Positions 43,081 to 53,781 of a DNA stretch of 64,000 nt are shown piece by piece. This stretch comes from Geosmithia putterillii (Eukaryota; Ascomycota; Sordariomycetes; Hypocreales; Bionectriaceae): NCBI GenBank assembly GCA_900188575.1, contig FYEU01000293.1, forward strand, positions 249,782-313,781, in the 5' to 3' direction. A program made the translations under genes and the position numbers. The notes beneath the pieces were generated by a model. It saw only the letters and a program-made list of their open reading frames with translations. It searched no databases and was not told where the DNA came from. How positions within the stretch are numbered: the stretch's first letter is position 1; each line of letters starts with the position of its first letter.

Positions 43081-45232
43081 ATGTCCGCACAGCAGGGCGG
43101 AGGCGCCGCCGCCGCCGGCGGCCAACGGCAGCAGGAGCAGGGCACAGGTGTAAGTATCCTCAGAGAGGACGACTTGTGTTTGTGGGTTTGTGAAACATCG
43201 AAACTGACTTGTGCGCAATAGGGAGGATGGACTAGACTCCTCATCGCGGGGGCCCTCTACCTGGGCCTCAACTCGGCCATGTCGTATGCGACGCAGAAGA
43301 ACCAAAAGGGCAGCACGGCGACGGACCCCAGCACGGGCGAGACGGTCAAGGTAGCCCAGAACACGGGCCAGATCCCGGCCTACCAGCTGCGTCCCGACCA
43401 CCTCGACGAGGGCGCTACCTACCGCGCCGTCCCCAAGACGGTGGCCCCCATCTGGCCCCAGGACTCCCACGTCGACATTATCATCACCGTCTCGCCCTCC
43501 TTTAGCCCCGTCCCCATCTCCGAGGTGCCCGACGAGTACGTCGTCATGCGCGAGGAGCGCTTCCACATTGACAACTCGTCCGACACCCGCTCCGCCGACG
43601 CCCTCATCCCCCTGCCCAAGGCCGTCCAGTACAACGGTACCCTCTGGGGCCACTTCTACATCGGCCTCCCGGGCGCCAACCTCGACCCTCACACCCCTGG
43701 CTTCGACCCGGGGAGGGCCTTCCACTTCGCCTACCCGCTCACCCAGTACCTGCCCAAGAAGAAGGTGGCCAAGACGCGCAACCTTCTGGACGACGTGCCG
43801 GCCCCGGCCGACGACAGCAAGGTTGGCGACAAGGCCGGCGACGAGGAGGAGCACCCGGGACCCATCATTGCAAACTACTACCACCCCAACGCCAGCTTCT
43901 CCTTTGTCCCCAACATTGGCGTCAAGGACCTTGCTCACCTGCCTCCCGCCGCCAAGCACTTTCTCCACCTCGAGTCTACCGGTGCCCGCGACGGATCCGG
44001 CCAGAATGGATGGTACTGTAAGTTGGCCTAATTGTGTCTGCTCCGTCTATATTCTATATTCCTGGCTAACGACTAGTACGATAGACCCTCTCCTCTTCAT
44101 CAACAGCTTTTGGCAGCTCAAGAACCACATGATCCAACTCAACGAGACCGTCACCGAGATCCCCCTCCACATTGACCTGAACAACATGGCAGCCTGGAAG
44201 TTCCAGATGCTGGCCAACATGGAGTTCAACGCCAAGGAGTCGGCAAGGCAGGCGGCCTTTGGGCAGGGTCTCCCGACGGGCGGCGACGGCAGCGAGATTG
44301 AGATGGTCAAGGAGATCTTCATGGACACGAACCCGATCCTGCTGGGTATCACGGCCGTGGTCAGCGTGGCGCACATGATTCTGGAGACGCTGGCGTTTGG
44401 ATCCGACATTGCGCACTACCGCAAGAAGAAGGACAATGTGGGCATCTCGGTGCGGTCCATCCTGGCCAACGTCTTCATGCAGTCCGTCATCTTCCTGTAC
44501 CTGCTCGACAATCAGCAGAACACGAGCTGGATGATTCTGGGCCAGCAGGTGATTGGCATCCTGATTGAGTTCTGGAAGATCACGACCGTCGTCAACGTCC
44601 GCGTACGCCCGTCGGCCCCGGGATCCCTGCTGCCGTACTCGATCGCCTTTGAGGACAAGCACAAGCTCACCGACACCGAGGAGAAGACCAAGGAGTACGA
44701 CGAGATTGCCTTCAAGTACATGTACGTGGCGGCGGTGCCGCTGCTCATCGCCTACGGAGCCTACTCTCTCTTCTACGACACGCACAAGTCGTGGTACTCG
44801 TACGTCATCACGACGCTTGTGGGTTCCGTCTATGCCTACGGCTTCCTCATGATGGTGCCATCGCTGTACATCAACTACCGCCTCAAGAGCGTGGCCCACA
44901 TGCCGTCCAAGGCCATGATGTACAAGTTTGTCAACACCTTCATTGACGACCTGTTTGCCTTCACCATCAAGATGCCCTTCCTGCACCGTCTTTCGACGTT
45001 CCGCGACGACATTATCTTCTTCATCTACCTGTACCAGAGGTACAAGTACCGCGTCGACTACACGCGCGTCAACGAGTTTGGCCAGGGCGGCGACGACGAG
45101 GACGACCAGAAGAAGGTGGAGGAGAAGAAGAAGGAGGAGGAAGACAAGGTTGAGGAGCCCAAGGCCATTGAGCCGGAGACGACCAAGGCCACGGGATCTG
45201 CAGCCACTGGAAAGGCCAAGAAGAGGAGGTAA
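43081..45232 (+). CDS. CLPTM1: CLPTM1 family multi-pass membrane protein
   Basis: CLPTM1/CLPTM1L proteins are ER or plasma-membrane proteins, with lipid-scrambling and receptor-trafficking roles reported in animals; the fungal role is not settled. Three exons (43081-43149, 43222-44017, 44085-45232) give 670 aa. One hydrophobic segment lies near the N-terminus (RLLIAGALYLGLNSAM, about 27-42). A large lumenal domain follows, with typical blocks (NGTLWGHFYIGLPGANLDP, NYYHPNASFSFVPN, WQLKNHMIQLN, LHIDLNNMAAWKFQM). A cluster of about five membrane helices from about 400 to 590 includes ILLGITAVVSVAHMILETLAF, VAAVPLLIAYGAYSLFY and VGSVYAYGFLMMVPSLYINY. A conserved PFLHRLSTFRDDIIFFIYLYQ stretch comes next, and the tail is highly charged (Lys/Glu). 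The splice sites give GGWTRLL and WYYPLLFINSFW. Confidence 0.93.
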
Positions 45233-46446
45233 TGGATGACCTGCCGCCGACCGAAACCACCGAGTATACAAGGATACCAGCAGTAGCAGCGACAGCAGTG
45301 ACAGTAGCGACAGCCGCTACCGCCGCCGCCACTCGGAAAGTAGTATGATTTGTATACCAAATTAAACCAGTTTCTTCTTCCATTCTTGAGTCTCGACTAT
45401 CCGAGTGCATGCAGTACTAGTAGTATGCAGTGGTGCGTTGAATCGCACGGAATATTAATATTGAATGCAGACGCAGTCGCAGACGCAGTCGCAGTCGCAG
45501 ACGCAGACGCCTGCAGTGGTACGTGTATTTGCATTGAGGGGAGACATTGAGGAGACAACCACTCGCATCGTCGAGATTAGTACGGAGTACATCTGGTACT
45601 ATAGGTAGAAGTATAGAATCTTGGCAAGGCTCTGATATACGCATATTCAGGATGGGAAATGCTGGTATAGTGATATACCGAGTTGGGGTCCGTCCCCCTC
45701 CTTCATCCTAGTAGTAGTACTCTAGTAGTATCTCTCTATCTATGTTCTTCTACTATCTTCCCTCTCTATCTCTCTGTAGCACTTTCTCTACGCTTTCTCT
45801 GCGCTTTCCCTGTGCTCTCTCAGTGCTCACTGGGTTCTTGTCCTCATCCTTGACCGTTTTCGTCATCCAATTCCTTCTCTCTCCAATCTCCACACACTAA
45901 GAATAACTTAAGTCCCCCCCCCTCGTCGGCCTTGGCCCTTGGCCCATTGCGTGCCCAGACATTTGATCCACCAACAAACTCACGCAACCCCCCGGCGAAG
46001 TCTCGTATTGTCATTTCATCGCTCCTTGCTCGCAAATTGGCCCCGGGTGGAGGCCCCGAAGCCGCCGCGTTTCATCAGTTCTAGTCTCGGACAATTCAAA
46101 AAAAAATCATGACGGCCGGCGGCGATTCTCCGTGAACACAGACACAGACACAGACACACACTTCCATGGGAAACGCGACAATCCGCCCGCGCTCTTCTAT
46201 TCCTGTTCACCAATGACGACAACGACCACGACGATACGACGACGATCGATAGACGACCAGACGAAAGATTGATTGACGAGCAAGCAATCCCAATACCATG
46301 ATACCTCTGACGACTTCCCCGCATCATCATCATCACCAACATCACCATCACTCGATTACCCCGACGACAACAACGACAACAACGACGATAACGACGACAC
46401 AAAGCACAGACACAGACACAGACGCAGACTCGGAAAAGGCAACGTC
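45233..46446. other. Intergenic and 5' leader of the 438-aa gene
   Basis: No independently supported gene. It contains a (GCAGWC)n minisatellite at 45467-45510, one TACGGAGTA copy at 45581-45589, CT-rich stretches at 45715-45840, an ACAGAC repeat near 46137-46160, and an upstream ORF at 46298-46450. Confidence 0.5.
45467..45510. repeat. Hexanucleotide minisatellite (GCAGAC/GCAGTC)n
   Basis: About seven units of GCAG(A/T)C in tandem in the 3' flank of the CLPTM1 gene. Confidence 0.85.
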
Positions 46447-46450
46447 ATGA
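46298..46450 (+). other. Upstream ORF overlapping the next start codon (ATGA)
   Basis: ATG 46298 opens a 50-codon frame rich in His (a run of CAT/CAC codons) and Thr. It ends at TGA 46448-46450, and this stop overlaps the ATG at 46447 of the following gene as ATGA. If the transcript starts upstream, this could restrain the main ORF or allow termination-reinitiation. The overlap is seen; its function is inferred. Confidence 0.45.
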
Positions 46451-47859
46451 GCAGCAGCGGGGGGGCGCGTCGTGACCCTGCCGCCAGGCTGCACCAGTCC
46501 GGGTCGTCGGCGCAACCATCACCATCACCACCACCGCTCCATCTACGCCGGGCCTCGACGGCCTCGACGAGGACAACGGCAACAACACCTACAACAGCGA
46601 CGACCAACACGTTCTCGGCATCGCGCCGTCGGTCGACAGCAAGGGCAGCGCCCGTCGAGACGGTCGGATCCCTCCTCGCGGCCGTGGCCAATCTCATCTC
46701 GGACGCGATACGCATTCTTAACCTGGCGGACAAGCGCCACTGGGGGCTCGACGAGGTGGAGCAGCTGCGTGCCCTGGAGCAGGCACTCGATGAGGCGCGC
46801 AAGGACTTTCAGGAGCTGTCACCGCTGGTGCACGGGCAGATGATGTACGAGGCAGACTGTACACGTATGTACCCACTTACCCCCTGTCTCGTCTCTCTCT
46901 CTCACTACGGAGTAACTGAATCAGTGATTAACTGACCGATTGACTGATTGACTTGTGCAGACGATTCATTACAAGAGCTACGCCATCTCCGAGAGCAATA
47001 CACCACCCTGGTCGACGACCTCCGCGGCTGGAGCCGGACCGGCGGCCCCATCGAGGCGACGTGGGCGCTGACGACGCAGCACCTGCAGCGCGACCTGCAC
47101 CGGGCCCAGTGCCGCGCGGCCCGGCGCATCTTCACGTCGGGCCAGGAGTCGTCGGCGCGGTGCCTGGGCGCCTTTCTGGTGCGCCGGGTGCAGCGCGCCC
47201 GCACGGCCAGGGGCGCTCCCGTCGTCGGCGTCGAGCACGCCGAGTACCAGCGCCGCCACCTCGAGGAGCTGCGGGCCTGCCGCCGCGTGGGGGGGTTCCT
47301 TCGCTTCGGCGAATACGACATGGCCTTTGTCTGCGACTTCTGCGACGGTCACCTCGTCTGGTCCGACGTCGAGAGGGTGCCCTCGGCGCCCACCACCCGC
47401 GAGCACGACGCCGGCTCGCCCTGGCCCCCGCTCCAGTCGCCGCCGCCCATGTCCCCCACCGACGCCGACCCCAACACCAACACCTACTTTAGTACCGCCC
47501 ATTCCACTACCGACGGCCAGCAGCCGCTGCAACAGCAACCTCAGCAGCAGCAGCAGTCGTGGCAGGCCACCACGCACTCCATGTCTCGTCACAGAGAGAA
47601 GCAGGTCGTCTTCGCCCCGCTTGCCATTGCCAACCACGTCGCCCCCCATCCGGGAGACTGGCTGGCCAGGGTGATATGCCCCTTCTGCGAGGAAGAGGCG
47701 TCCCGTCCGCTCGACGCCGACGACGACGACCAGGACGTGTGGCGGCCCGGCGTCGCCATGTTTGAGGACCTGGATGCCCTGCAGGAACACCTGGAGTGGT
47801 ACCACGGGCCCAAGGCTGCCTCCAGCTCAAGCGTCACCGACAGCTGCAACGTCATGTAG
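46447..47859 (+). CDS. 438-aa fungal protein with paired Cys/His motifs, unknown function
   Basis: No family I can name. Two exons (46447-46864 and 46961-47859) give 438 aa. Residues 1-60 are Ser/Thr/Arg/Pro-rich and disordered. From about 65 to 180 lies a helical, Leu/Ala/Glu/Arg-rich segment with predicted coiled-coil character (VANLISDAIRILNLADKRHW, then LRALEQALDEARKDFQ). Two possible metal-binding sites follow: CDFCDGH near 262, and CPFC near 378 with HLEWYH near 414, a CxxC...HxxxxH pattern like a degenerate zinc finger. A polyQ run lies between them. The start at 46447 is the first ATG in this frame; the frame is open further upstream but without an ATG. The intron carries a copy of the TACGGAGTA element (46906-46914). 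It could be a fungal regulatory or adaptor protein. Confidence 0.78.
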
Positions 47860-48301
47860 CACGCACGAACATACACCTAACATATATATACATATATCCT
47901 GTCCTTCTTTTTTTTACATGTTCAAATCATCGCCTAGGGAAAGCATGTTGGCGTTATCTGGAGTCTTTTTTTTTTCTATATCTCAACACGCATAGCATGT
48001 TCAATACATACACATTACTGTTCTTACTACCCGTATCACGTCTATCAACGCCACCCGATGAAAGCTGCCCATAAGAAAAAGGAAATGCACATAGACTACA
48101 GATACAATACTAACTAGTAGGAAGAGAAACCTAACCAAACAATGCAAAGTGCACAAACCCAAGAAGCCATTAAAACCCTCTGTACGATGCCAACCGCTTG
48201 CTTTTTTTTTCATCATCCTCATCTCCTTTATACTGGACTCCGTCTGTATTCGTTCCTCTTGTCCCTTTCCTCAACTGAAGAACTGTAGTGAGATGGAGGC
48301 A
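47860..48301. other. Convergent 3' regions, 438-aa gene and SEC22
   Basis: About 440 AT-rich bases with T-runs typical of 3' UTRs and polyadenylation regions. No gene seen. Confidence 0.5.
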
Positions 48302-49035
48302 CTAGAAAAAGCGGAACCAGATAAAGACGAGAATGATGAAGCCAAGGCCAGCAAACGGACCGTACTGCTTGAGGAGCAGCTCCCAGTTGATGCGGACGGC
48401 AGCGCGTCGGTACTTCTTGCTGTCGTCGCGCAGGCGGCTGCTGATTTCGCCCATGCGCTCGAGACTGTCACCGCGGTAGAGCAGGTCCTCGATGTTCTTG
48501 GTCATGATCTTGGTGACGTCGCGGAGCTCGTCGTTGAGCTGGTCGAGCCCCTGGGCGGCGCGGGAGTCGGCGTAGACGGCGCGGGTCTTGGCCATGAAGC
48601 CGTCAAAGTCCATGAAGGCGTAGGGCCGCAGCCCCGGGGACTGCAGCTGCTGCTGGCTGTGCGTCGTCAGGAACTCGCGCGCCAGGTCGGACAGGTACGT
48701 GAAGGCCAGCTTGCGCGGGTACGAAGTGTCGCAGATGGTCAGGAACACCACCTCCTGGTCCACCAGGTAGTGCACCGTGTACCGCGTGCCGCAGTCCACA
48801 GATGCCTGCGGCTCCGAGTGCCGCGTCAGCTTGCGCAGCACCTGCCGCACCTGCTGCTTCACCTCGGCGAGCGACGCCTCGTTCTGGTCCTCGTCCACGG
48901 ATGCGCACAGCATCAGGCCTGGAGAGAGAACGACAAGTCAGCCCATCATCTTCATACCATACCCTCAAGCCCTAGCATTCCATTCCTCAGGAGAGACATA
49001 CCGTCAAGCCTTGATATTTGTGTCGATCGAATCAT
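48302..49035 (-). CDS. sec22: R-SNARE Sec22
   Basis: Vesicle R-SNARE for ER-Golgi transport, in both directions, pairing with Sed5/Bos1/Bet1 or Ufe1/Sec20/Use1. Two exons on the minus strand (49035-49002 and 48918-48302) give 216 aa, matching yeast Sec22 (214). The first exon supplies MIRSTQISRLDG and the second continues LMLCASVDEDQ, the start of the longin domain (1 to about 120). The SNARE motif spans about 125-185 and has the layer-zero Arg in LLYRGDSLERMGEISSRL. A C-terminal anchor (FAGLGFIILVFIWFRFF) ends the protein. Reading only the long ORF would miss the first 11 residues. It encodes the same pathway as SEC16 at the start of the window, though they are not neighbours. Confidence 0.96.
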
Positions 49036-49881
49036 CTTGCTCTGTGTTGTGGCTGTATGCGTGTGTATGTGTGTGTGTCGTGATACGTGTCCTCGGCAGC
49101 AGCTGGTGCGGAACACACCTTCGATCTCGGGTTTCAATGGCAGAGCTTAGCTATCGGTGTTTTCTGTGGTGGCGATTCGCTTCGGAGGAGATGGATGCCG
49201 CTGCTGAGTCTGGTCGTCTCGTCTCGTTGTCTAGTCGCGAATGTGGGTTGGGAAAGGTTGAAGGGATCAAGTTGGGTCTTGGTTTCGAAACTTGGAGACC
49301 AACCAGGTGGGATGGATTATAGCGCCATCTACCATGCCATCTGCCAGGTCCAGGGGCTGCAGGGTACCTAATCTTGATATGCCTGGGCAGTATTACACCA
49401 AGCGGATAACGGCTACTAGTAATATGGAAGTACATACTACTAGTTGGCAGTAACAAGAATGCAATCAGATGGCGTATCAAAAGGCTCCTAATAGACGTGT
49501 TTCCAATCAAAGTCTACTCTTGTATCTTTATTCAAGAACCAACTCTTGGCAATACAATGCCGGCCTTGTTGTCTCGTATCGTCACGTGTCCCGGGTACAG
49601 ATGCATATCATAGACATAAAGTCCATGATGCCCAAACTTGATTGTTCCAGCATCATACGTCTAGTACGACACATATACCAAAACGCCAAATCTGCAAACG
49701 AGCATTTCGAGCGAGGCGAGGTCAGTTCCCGACAGGGCCGCCGGAGGCAGATGGTTGGCATTGCGACGGCGTTCACTCCCCATCGGACTGATGCCGGATC
49801 TATTACACATTTCAGCACAGAATGCAAGCCCTGTTTGATACATGTATCTTTGCGTTCTCTATCTTTGCTTCGTCTATTGTG
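49036..49881. other. SEC22 promoter and ELP5 3' flank
   Basis: About 850 bases with no supported gene. It includes a CACACACA-type stretch near 49050-49078 (on the minus strand) and TACTAG-rich sequence around 49413-49445. Confidence 0.5.
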
Positions 49882-51126
49882 TCATATCTCATCTTCCTCG
49901 TCATCAAAGTCGTCCTCTCTGCCCATGTCATAGAGGATCCTGCCTCCCTCGCCAGCACCGATATCTGTCTGCGCATCAAAGTACGGTAGGACGATGCCCT
50001 CTCTGTCCTTTCGCTGCTTCTCCGTGAGTCCGAGATTGAACGTACTCTCTGGTTCCTCCTCTCCCTGTCCGTCTTCCCCGCCTCCCGCAGCTGGGGCCGC
50101 AAACATGGGATGATCAGTCAGGAGTATGACCTTGCCCGTTGAGGCGGCAGCAGCGGCGGCGGCGGTGGCACTAAAAGGCCTGTTGGTGCCGCTGCTTCCA
50201 ATGCTACTGGCTGAAGCAGCGTTGAGTATAAACTTATCCGAGACAGCCCGGCCACTCCTCCTCCGCAGCTCCATCTCTATGACCACGGCGTTGGCGCCAG
50301 CTCCTCTCTGCTGCAGCCCGATCAGGACGCCTTCGCGGTCCTCCTTGAGTCCCCACTCCGGCTCAACGAGGCTCCTGTTCCTGGCCCGCTGGCGATCAAT
50401 CTCGTGCTCCAAGCTCGAGAGGCGCAGGACCGCCGTGGCCAGGTGGCACAGCACCGTGAACGGGTGGGGCTCGTACTCGTTCCATGACCGGGGCAGGATG
50501 ACGGGCACGTCGTCGTGGTACACGGACACGAGCGACACGGTGGGTGTGATGATGCTCGTCAGGAACATGGATAGCGACTGGGGGGCCCATGATGCCAGAG
50601 TGTTGAGCGAGTCGATGATGACGATGGCCCCTGGTTGCGTGTTAGCATATCATATCTTCGTCATCGTCCTGATAGTATGTAACAGGAGTGAATATAGATG
50701 AGGGTATCAGAAGGAGAGTCTCACTTGGCGAAGTCTTGCTGGGCGGTGCTGCCGGGTCAAACGGCGGGTAGTGGCGTGTGAGCTCGGCATGCACCTTTCT
50801 CACATCTCGCCCCGAAGCCTTGACAAAGACATCTACGTCTGCGGGCTTCTTGAGTGTCTCAAAAGACAGGAATATGACCTTGGACTTTGAAATCTGTGTT
50901 GCGCCTCATTAGTCACACACATAGCAGAGAAGAGAGGGGCAGTGAAAAGAAGAGAGAAAGGTAGTACCTTGGCCCTGGTTATGAATTCTGACAACACCGG
51001 GCGGGCTTTCTGCTCCAGATTGTCCAGAACTAGAGTCAAGGGACTGGCACCGTCTCGCAGGTTGAGCAGCTTCTGCAGCAGCAGCAGGCTGTGAGAGCGG
51101 CTGTGGACGTTGTTGGTGGGCGCCAT
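49882..51126 (-). CDS. elp5: Elongator subunit Elp5
   Basis: Part of the Elp4-Elp5-Elp6 RecA-like ring of Elongator, which modifies wobble U34 of cytosolic tRNAs. Three exons on the minus strand (51126-50968, 50893-50725, 50630-49882) give 358 aa. The N-terminal RecA-like part includes LLLLQKLLNLRDGASPLTLVLDNLEQ, KVIFLSFETLKKP and AIVIIDSLNTLASW. The C-terminal part has the family's end block: STFNLGLTEKQRKDREGIVLPYFDAQ, then ILYDMGREDDFDDEEDEI, an acidic tail. As in other Elp5 proteins no intact Walker A is expected, and none is seen. All junctions are GT..AG and in frame. An Ala run near 265-275 is lineage-specific low complexity. Confidence 0.93.
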
Positions 51127-52268
51127 GATATGCGCCGATCGTTTGCCCCCCCGGGGCAGTCCCGTTTGCTTGTGCGACTGTTCGGTTGATCCGTTGCAAA
51201 TAGATGTCTGGACCTGTTTGTTGCCCTCTAATTGTCAAGTTGTTGGAGAGTGTCCGGCTTTATGTTGATGGAGTTAAGATCTATGTTCATCGTTGAATGT
51301 CCGATTTTGCATCCTTCAAGTTTGAAGTCTACCCCACCACTAAATAACGCCGTCTTTGGCCACTCACTGTAAGACGCCGGCGGCACGGCACGTAGAATAT
51401 TACTACTAGTAGCACCACCAACACTAAAACGCATGGCCTCTATTCTTATTATATGACTATTTCTTATAGCGAAACTTCCGAGCCCGCTCTGTATATGGAG
51501 TATGATAACTCTGACAAAGAGACTTCTTGCTTTCTCTAGACACTCGTTGGCAAGCAAACAGGGCATCGGTTGGTTACCTCAGGGTAGTAATAAGGCACAC
51601 CCTTCCAACAAGAAAAGCACAGTATAATAATAACACCAGATCATTCATCCTAGTGGAATTAATTTAAATACATGTAGTGAGCTGGCCACATCTTCTCTGT
51701 TATTATAAGGAGAAGTAGGATTTGCTCTTCCGATACACTATCTCCTACCTTTCTGCTCATTCGATCTTGCTTAGTTGGCTTTTTTATACCTCTGGTTCAT
51801 ATAGCGAGGTCAATATAGATTTACGAAGAACTTCTCCCTTCTAATAGAAGGAGCAAGGCTTGTTAGTCTTATAATCTGCTCCTGCCCCAAGTCCACTCAT
51901 CTTGCATGCCTCGCTCCCTCACTACTACTAACAGTACCACAGGTGCGACGACTGGTCATGTGACTGTTTGCTGCCGCTTCCAATATCATGTTCCAGATCA
52001 AACAACTGGCAAGTGCATGCGGACTCGTTTTCAACATCAACATCATCACTTTAATCCCGCGTTTTTCATACCCCGTGTGAGCGTCCGCAAGAAGCAATGG
52101 GATTGATTTTACCCCAGATTATCATATTCCGCCAGCGCACACAGCAAATGCAAGGCGGACGAATGCTCTGATTTCCCCTCTACGTCGAGTGTACACCAAG
52201 TCAGTTTCGTTGGTACGGCCAATCGAGCAATACTCTTGGCTCCGTATTAGAGTACACGGACGAATACG
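51127..52268. other. Divergent intergenic region with an AT-rich block
   Basis: 1.1 kb with no supported gene. From about 51590 to 52130 the sequence is clearly AT-richer than elsewhere. It may be a decayed or RIP-affected element, but I see no terminal repeats and no transposase frame. Confidence 0.5.
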
Positions 52269-53290
52269 ATGGCGCTGGAGGAGGGAGAAGCCTCGCGTTT
52301 ATCCTCGCCTCCACCAGACACTGCACCTGCACCACAATCCACTCAAACCAAACCGGCCCCCCCACCACCGCACGCCAGAGCTACGCGAAGCAGTGCCAGG
52401 ATAGCCACAGGAGCCAGTATCAAGGCCAATGAAAAGTTGGCTCCTCCCACTTCCAGTCAGCCGCCGGCCAAGAAGGCAGCCCCCAGACGAAAGCCTAAGA
52501 ATTCAAAATGGGACGCCGAACGCATGCTCACGGACCCCAGATCACCATTGGCCACGGCCAACCTAAGGGTATGACGACGACGAGCCCTTACACACAGATA
52601 CAACGGACACCAGGTCTCAAACAAGCTGAATAGATACTGACCTGTTGGACTTGTCAGAGCTTGCTGCTGAACCCCATGGCGTGGGATGTCCTCGACAAGG
52701 AGGAGAAGGCCGAGATACTCGCCCTCTTTCCAAACCAGGTGCTCGTCATGTGCGCTGGAACAGAGAGTGCGTGCCCGGATATCGCCACTCTGATGAACGA
52801 CGACACGTTTCGGTATGACTGCGCGACGTTTGTCGAGAACCTGGAGCAGGGCCGCTTCGACCCGGATTGGCTTTCCAGTGCCTTTGCGGCGCATCAGCAG
52901 CGCAGTGCTGGCGACTTTGACGATGTCTCCATCGCCAACTTTGAACAACAGTGGGGGATAAAAATACCAGACCACCTGAAACCGAAAAGGAAAGCTGGCG
53001 ATCCCGGTCAGGAAACAGATGAGAAGATGGACGTTGACCATGAGAAGCCGGAAAAGGCCTTGGAACCCCCCAAAGGCAACGGAGATGAGACCAACGGAGA
53101 CGACAAGACCAATGGAGATGAGGCCAACGGACACGAAATCGCAGTCAAGTCTCAAGGTGAGGAGCCGCAGAAAGCTGATGGCAGCCCCCGAAAGAAGGCA
53201 AAGAGCAGCGAGCCTACAGGGGCCGAGATAGCGACACCAGGAAATGGGGACAGTATGATGATGGACGAGTCGCGAGTGGAAGCCGACTAG
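52269..53290 (+). CDS. ASXH/DEUBAD-like domain protein
   Basis: Two exons (52269-52568 and 52658-53290) give 310 aa. The N-terminal 95 residues are Pro/Ala/Ser/Lys-rich and disordered, with a basic patch (KKAAPRRKPKNSKW). The region about 80-230 resembles the Asx-homology domain: SPLATANLR, then LLLNPMAWDVLDKEEKAEILALFP, a block near VENLEQGRFDPDW, and GEFDDVS-like sequence. In animals and plants this domain binds and activates BAP1/UCH-type deubiquitinases on chromatin; its fungal partner is unknown. The C-terminus is acidic with GDE/NG repeats and a basic KKAKSS patch. The frame continues for 27 codons after the TAG at 53288-53290, ending at TGA 53372-53374 with a plausible basic/acidic tail (RRMYNTRAKSKAEEE). 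The true end may therefore be later. Confidence 0.78.
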
Positions 53291-53374
53291 GAGTCGGAGA
53301 GTACCGTGACTGCGAAGCCGACACCTCGTAGGATGTACAATACCCGGGCCAAGTCCAAGGCGGAGGAGGAGTGA
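53291..53374 (+). other. In-frame extension after the UAG of the ASXH-like gene
   Basis: 27 sense codons in the same frame follow the UAG and end at TGA. The encoded tail (TPRRMYNTRAKSKAEEE) has the charge pattern of the preceding region rather than of random 3' UTR. It could be a recent nonsense change, readthrough, a base error or chance. Confidence 0.35.
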
Positions 53375-53781
53375 CGACGAAATGGCCGCAACTGGGCAGG
53401 TGTAACAGCGGCGCCGACCCCGGCCAGCCGTCGGGCGATACACCTAGGACCACCCACGAACCAGTACAATTCGTATATAGAAGTAAAAAGAACATAGTGG
53501 TGATTATATGACTATTAGACAGCACATTCTATTGCAGGTTACATCTGTCGCTATAACAATACCCCGAAAGGCTCCCGACCTGGTAGTGGGGTAGTATGCT
53601 CCCCGCATGGCCACTTCCCGTCTTATGCAGAGCGACCAGCAAGGCAGCAAGCGGTCGCTGCCTTGTCCTTCTGCCACTCTCATGTTAGTATATCGTGTAA
53701 TAGAATTCATATTCCACGTCTTTTACTATTGACGTCTTCTATGAATTCGCGTAGCGTTGGAACGAAAGAAAACCACCCACC
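53375..53781. other. Intergenic between the ASXH-like and DUF2264 genes
   Basis: About 400 bases with no supported gene. It holds the 3' flank of the first gene and the promoter of the DUF2264 gene. Confidence 0.5.

Noticed and set aside
44066..45271. 401-codon minus-strand frame over CLPTM1
   Set aside because: Antisense shadow of the CLPTM1 membrane region; long Leu/Val/His runs mirror the sense codons.
51600..51880. Possible transposon relic with inverted GGAGAAG/CTTCTCC segments
   Set aside because: The matching segments are short and imperfect, with no target-site duplication, terminal inverted repeats or transposase remnant. Kept only as an AT-rich block.
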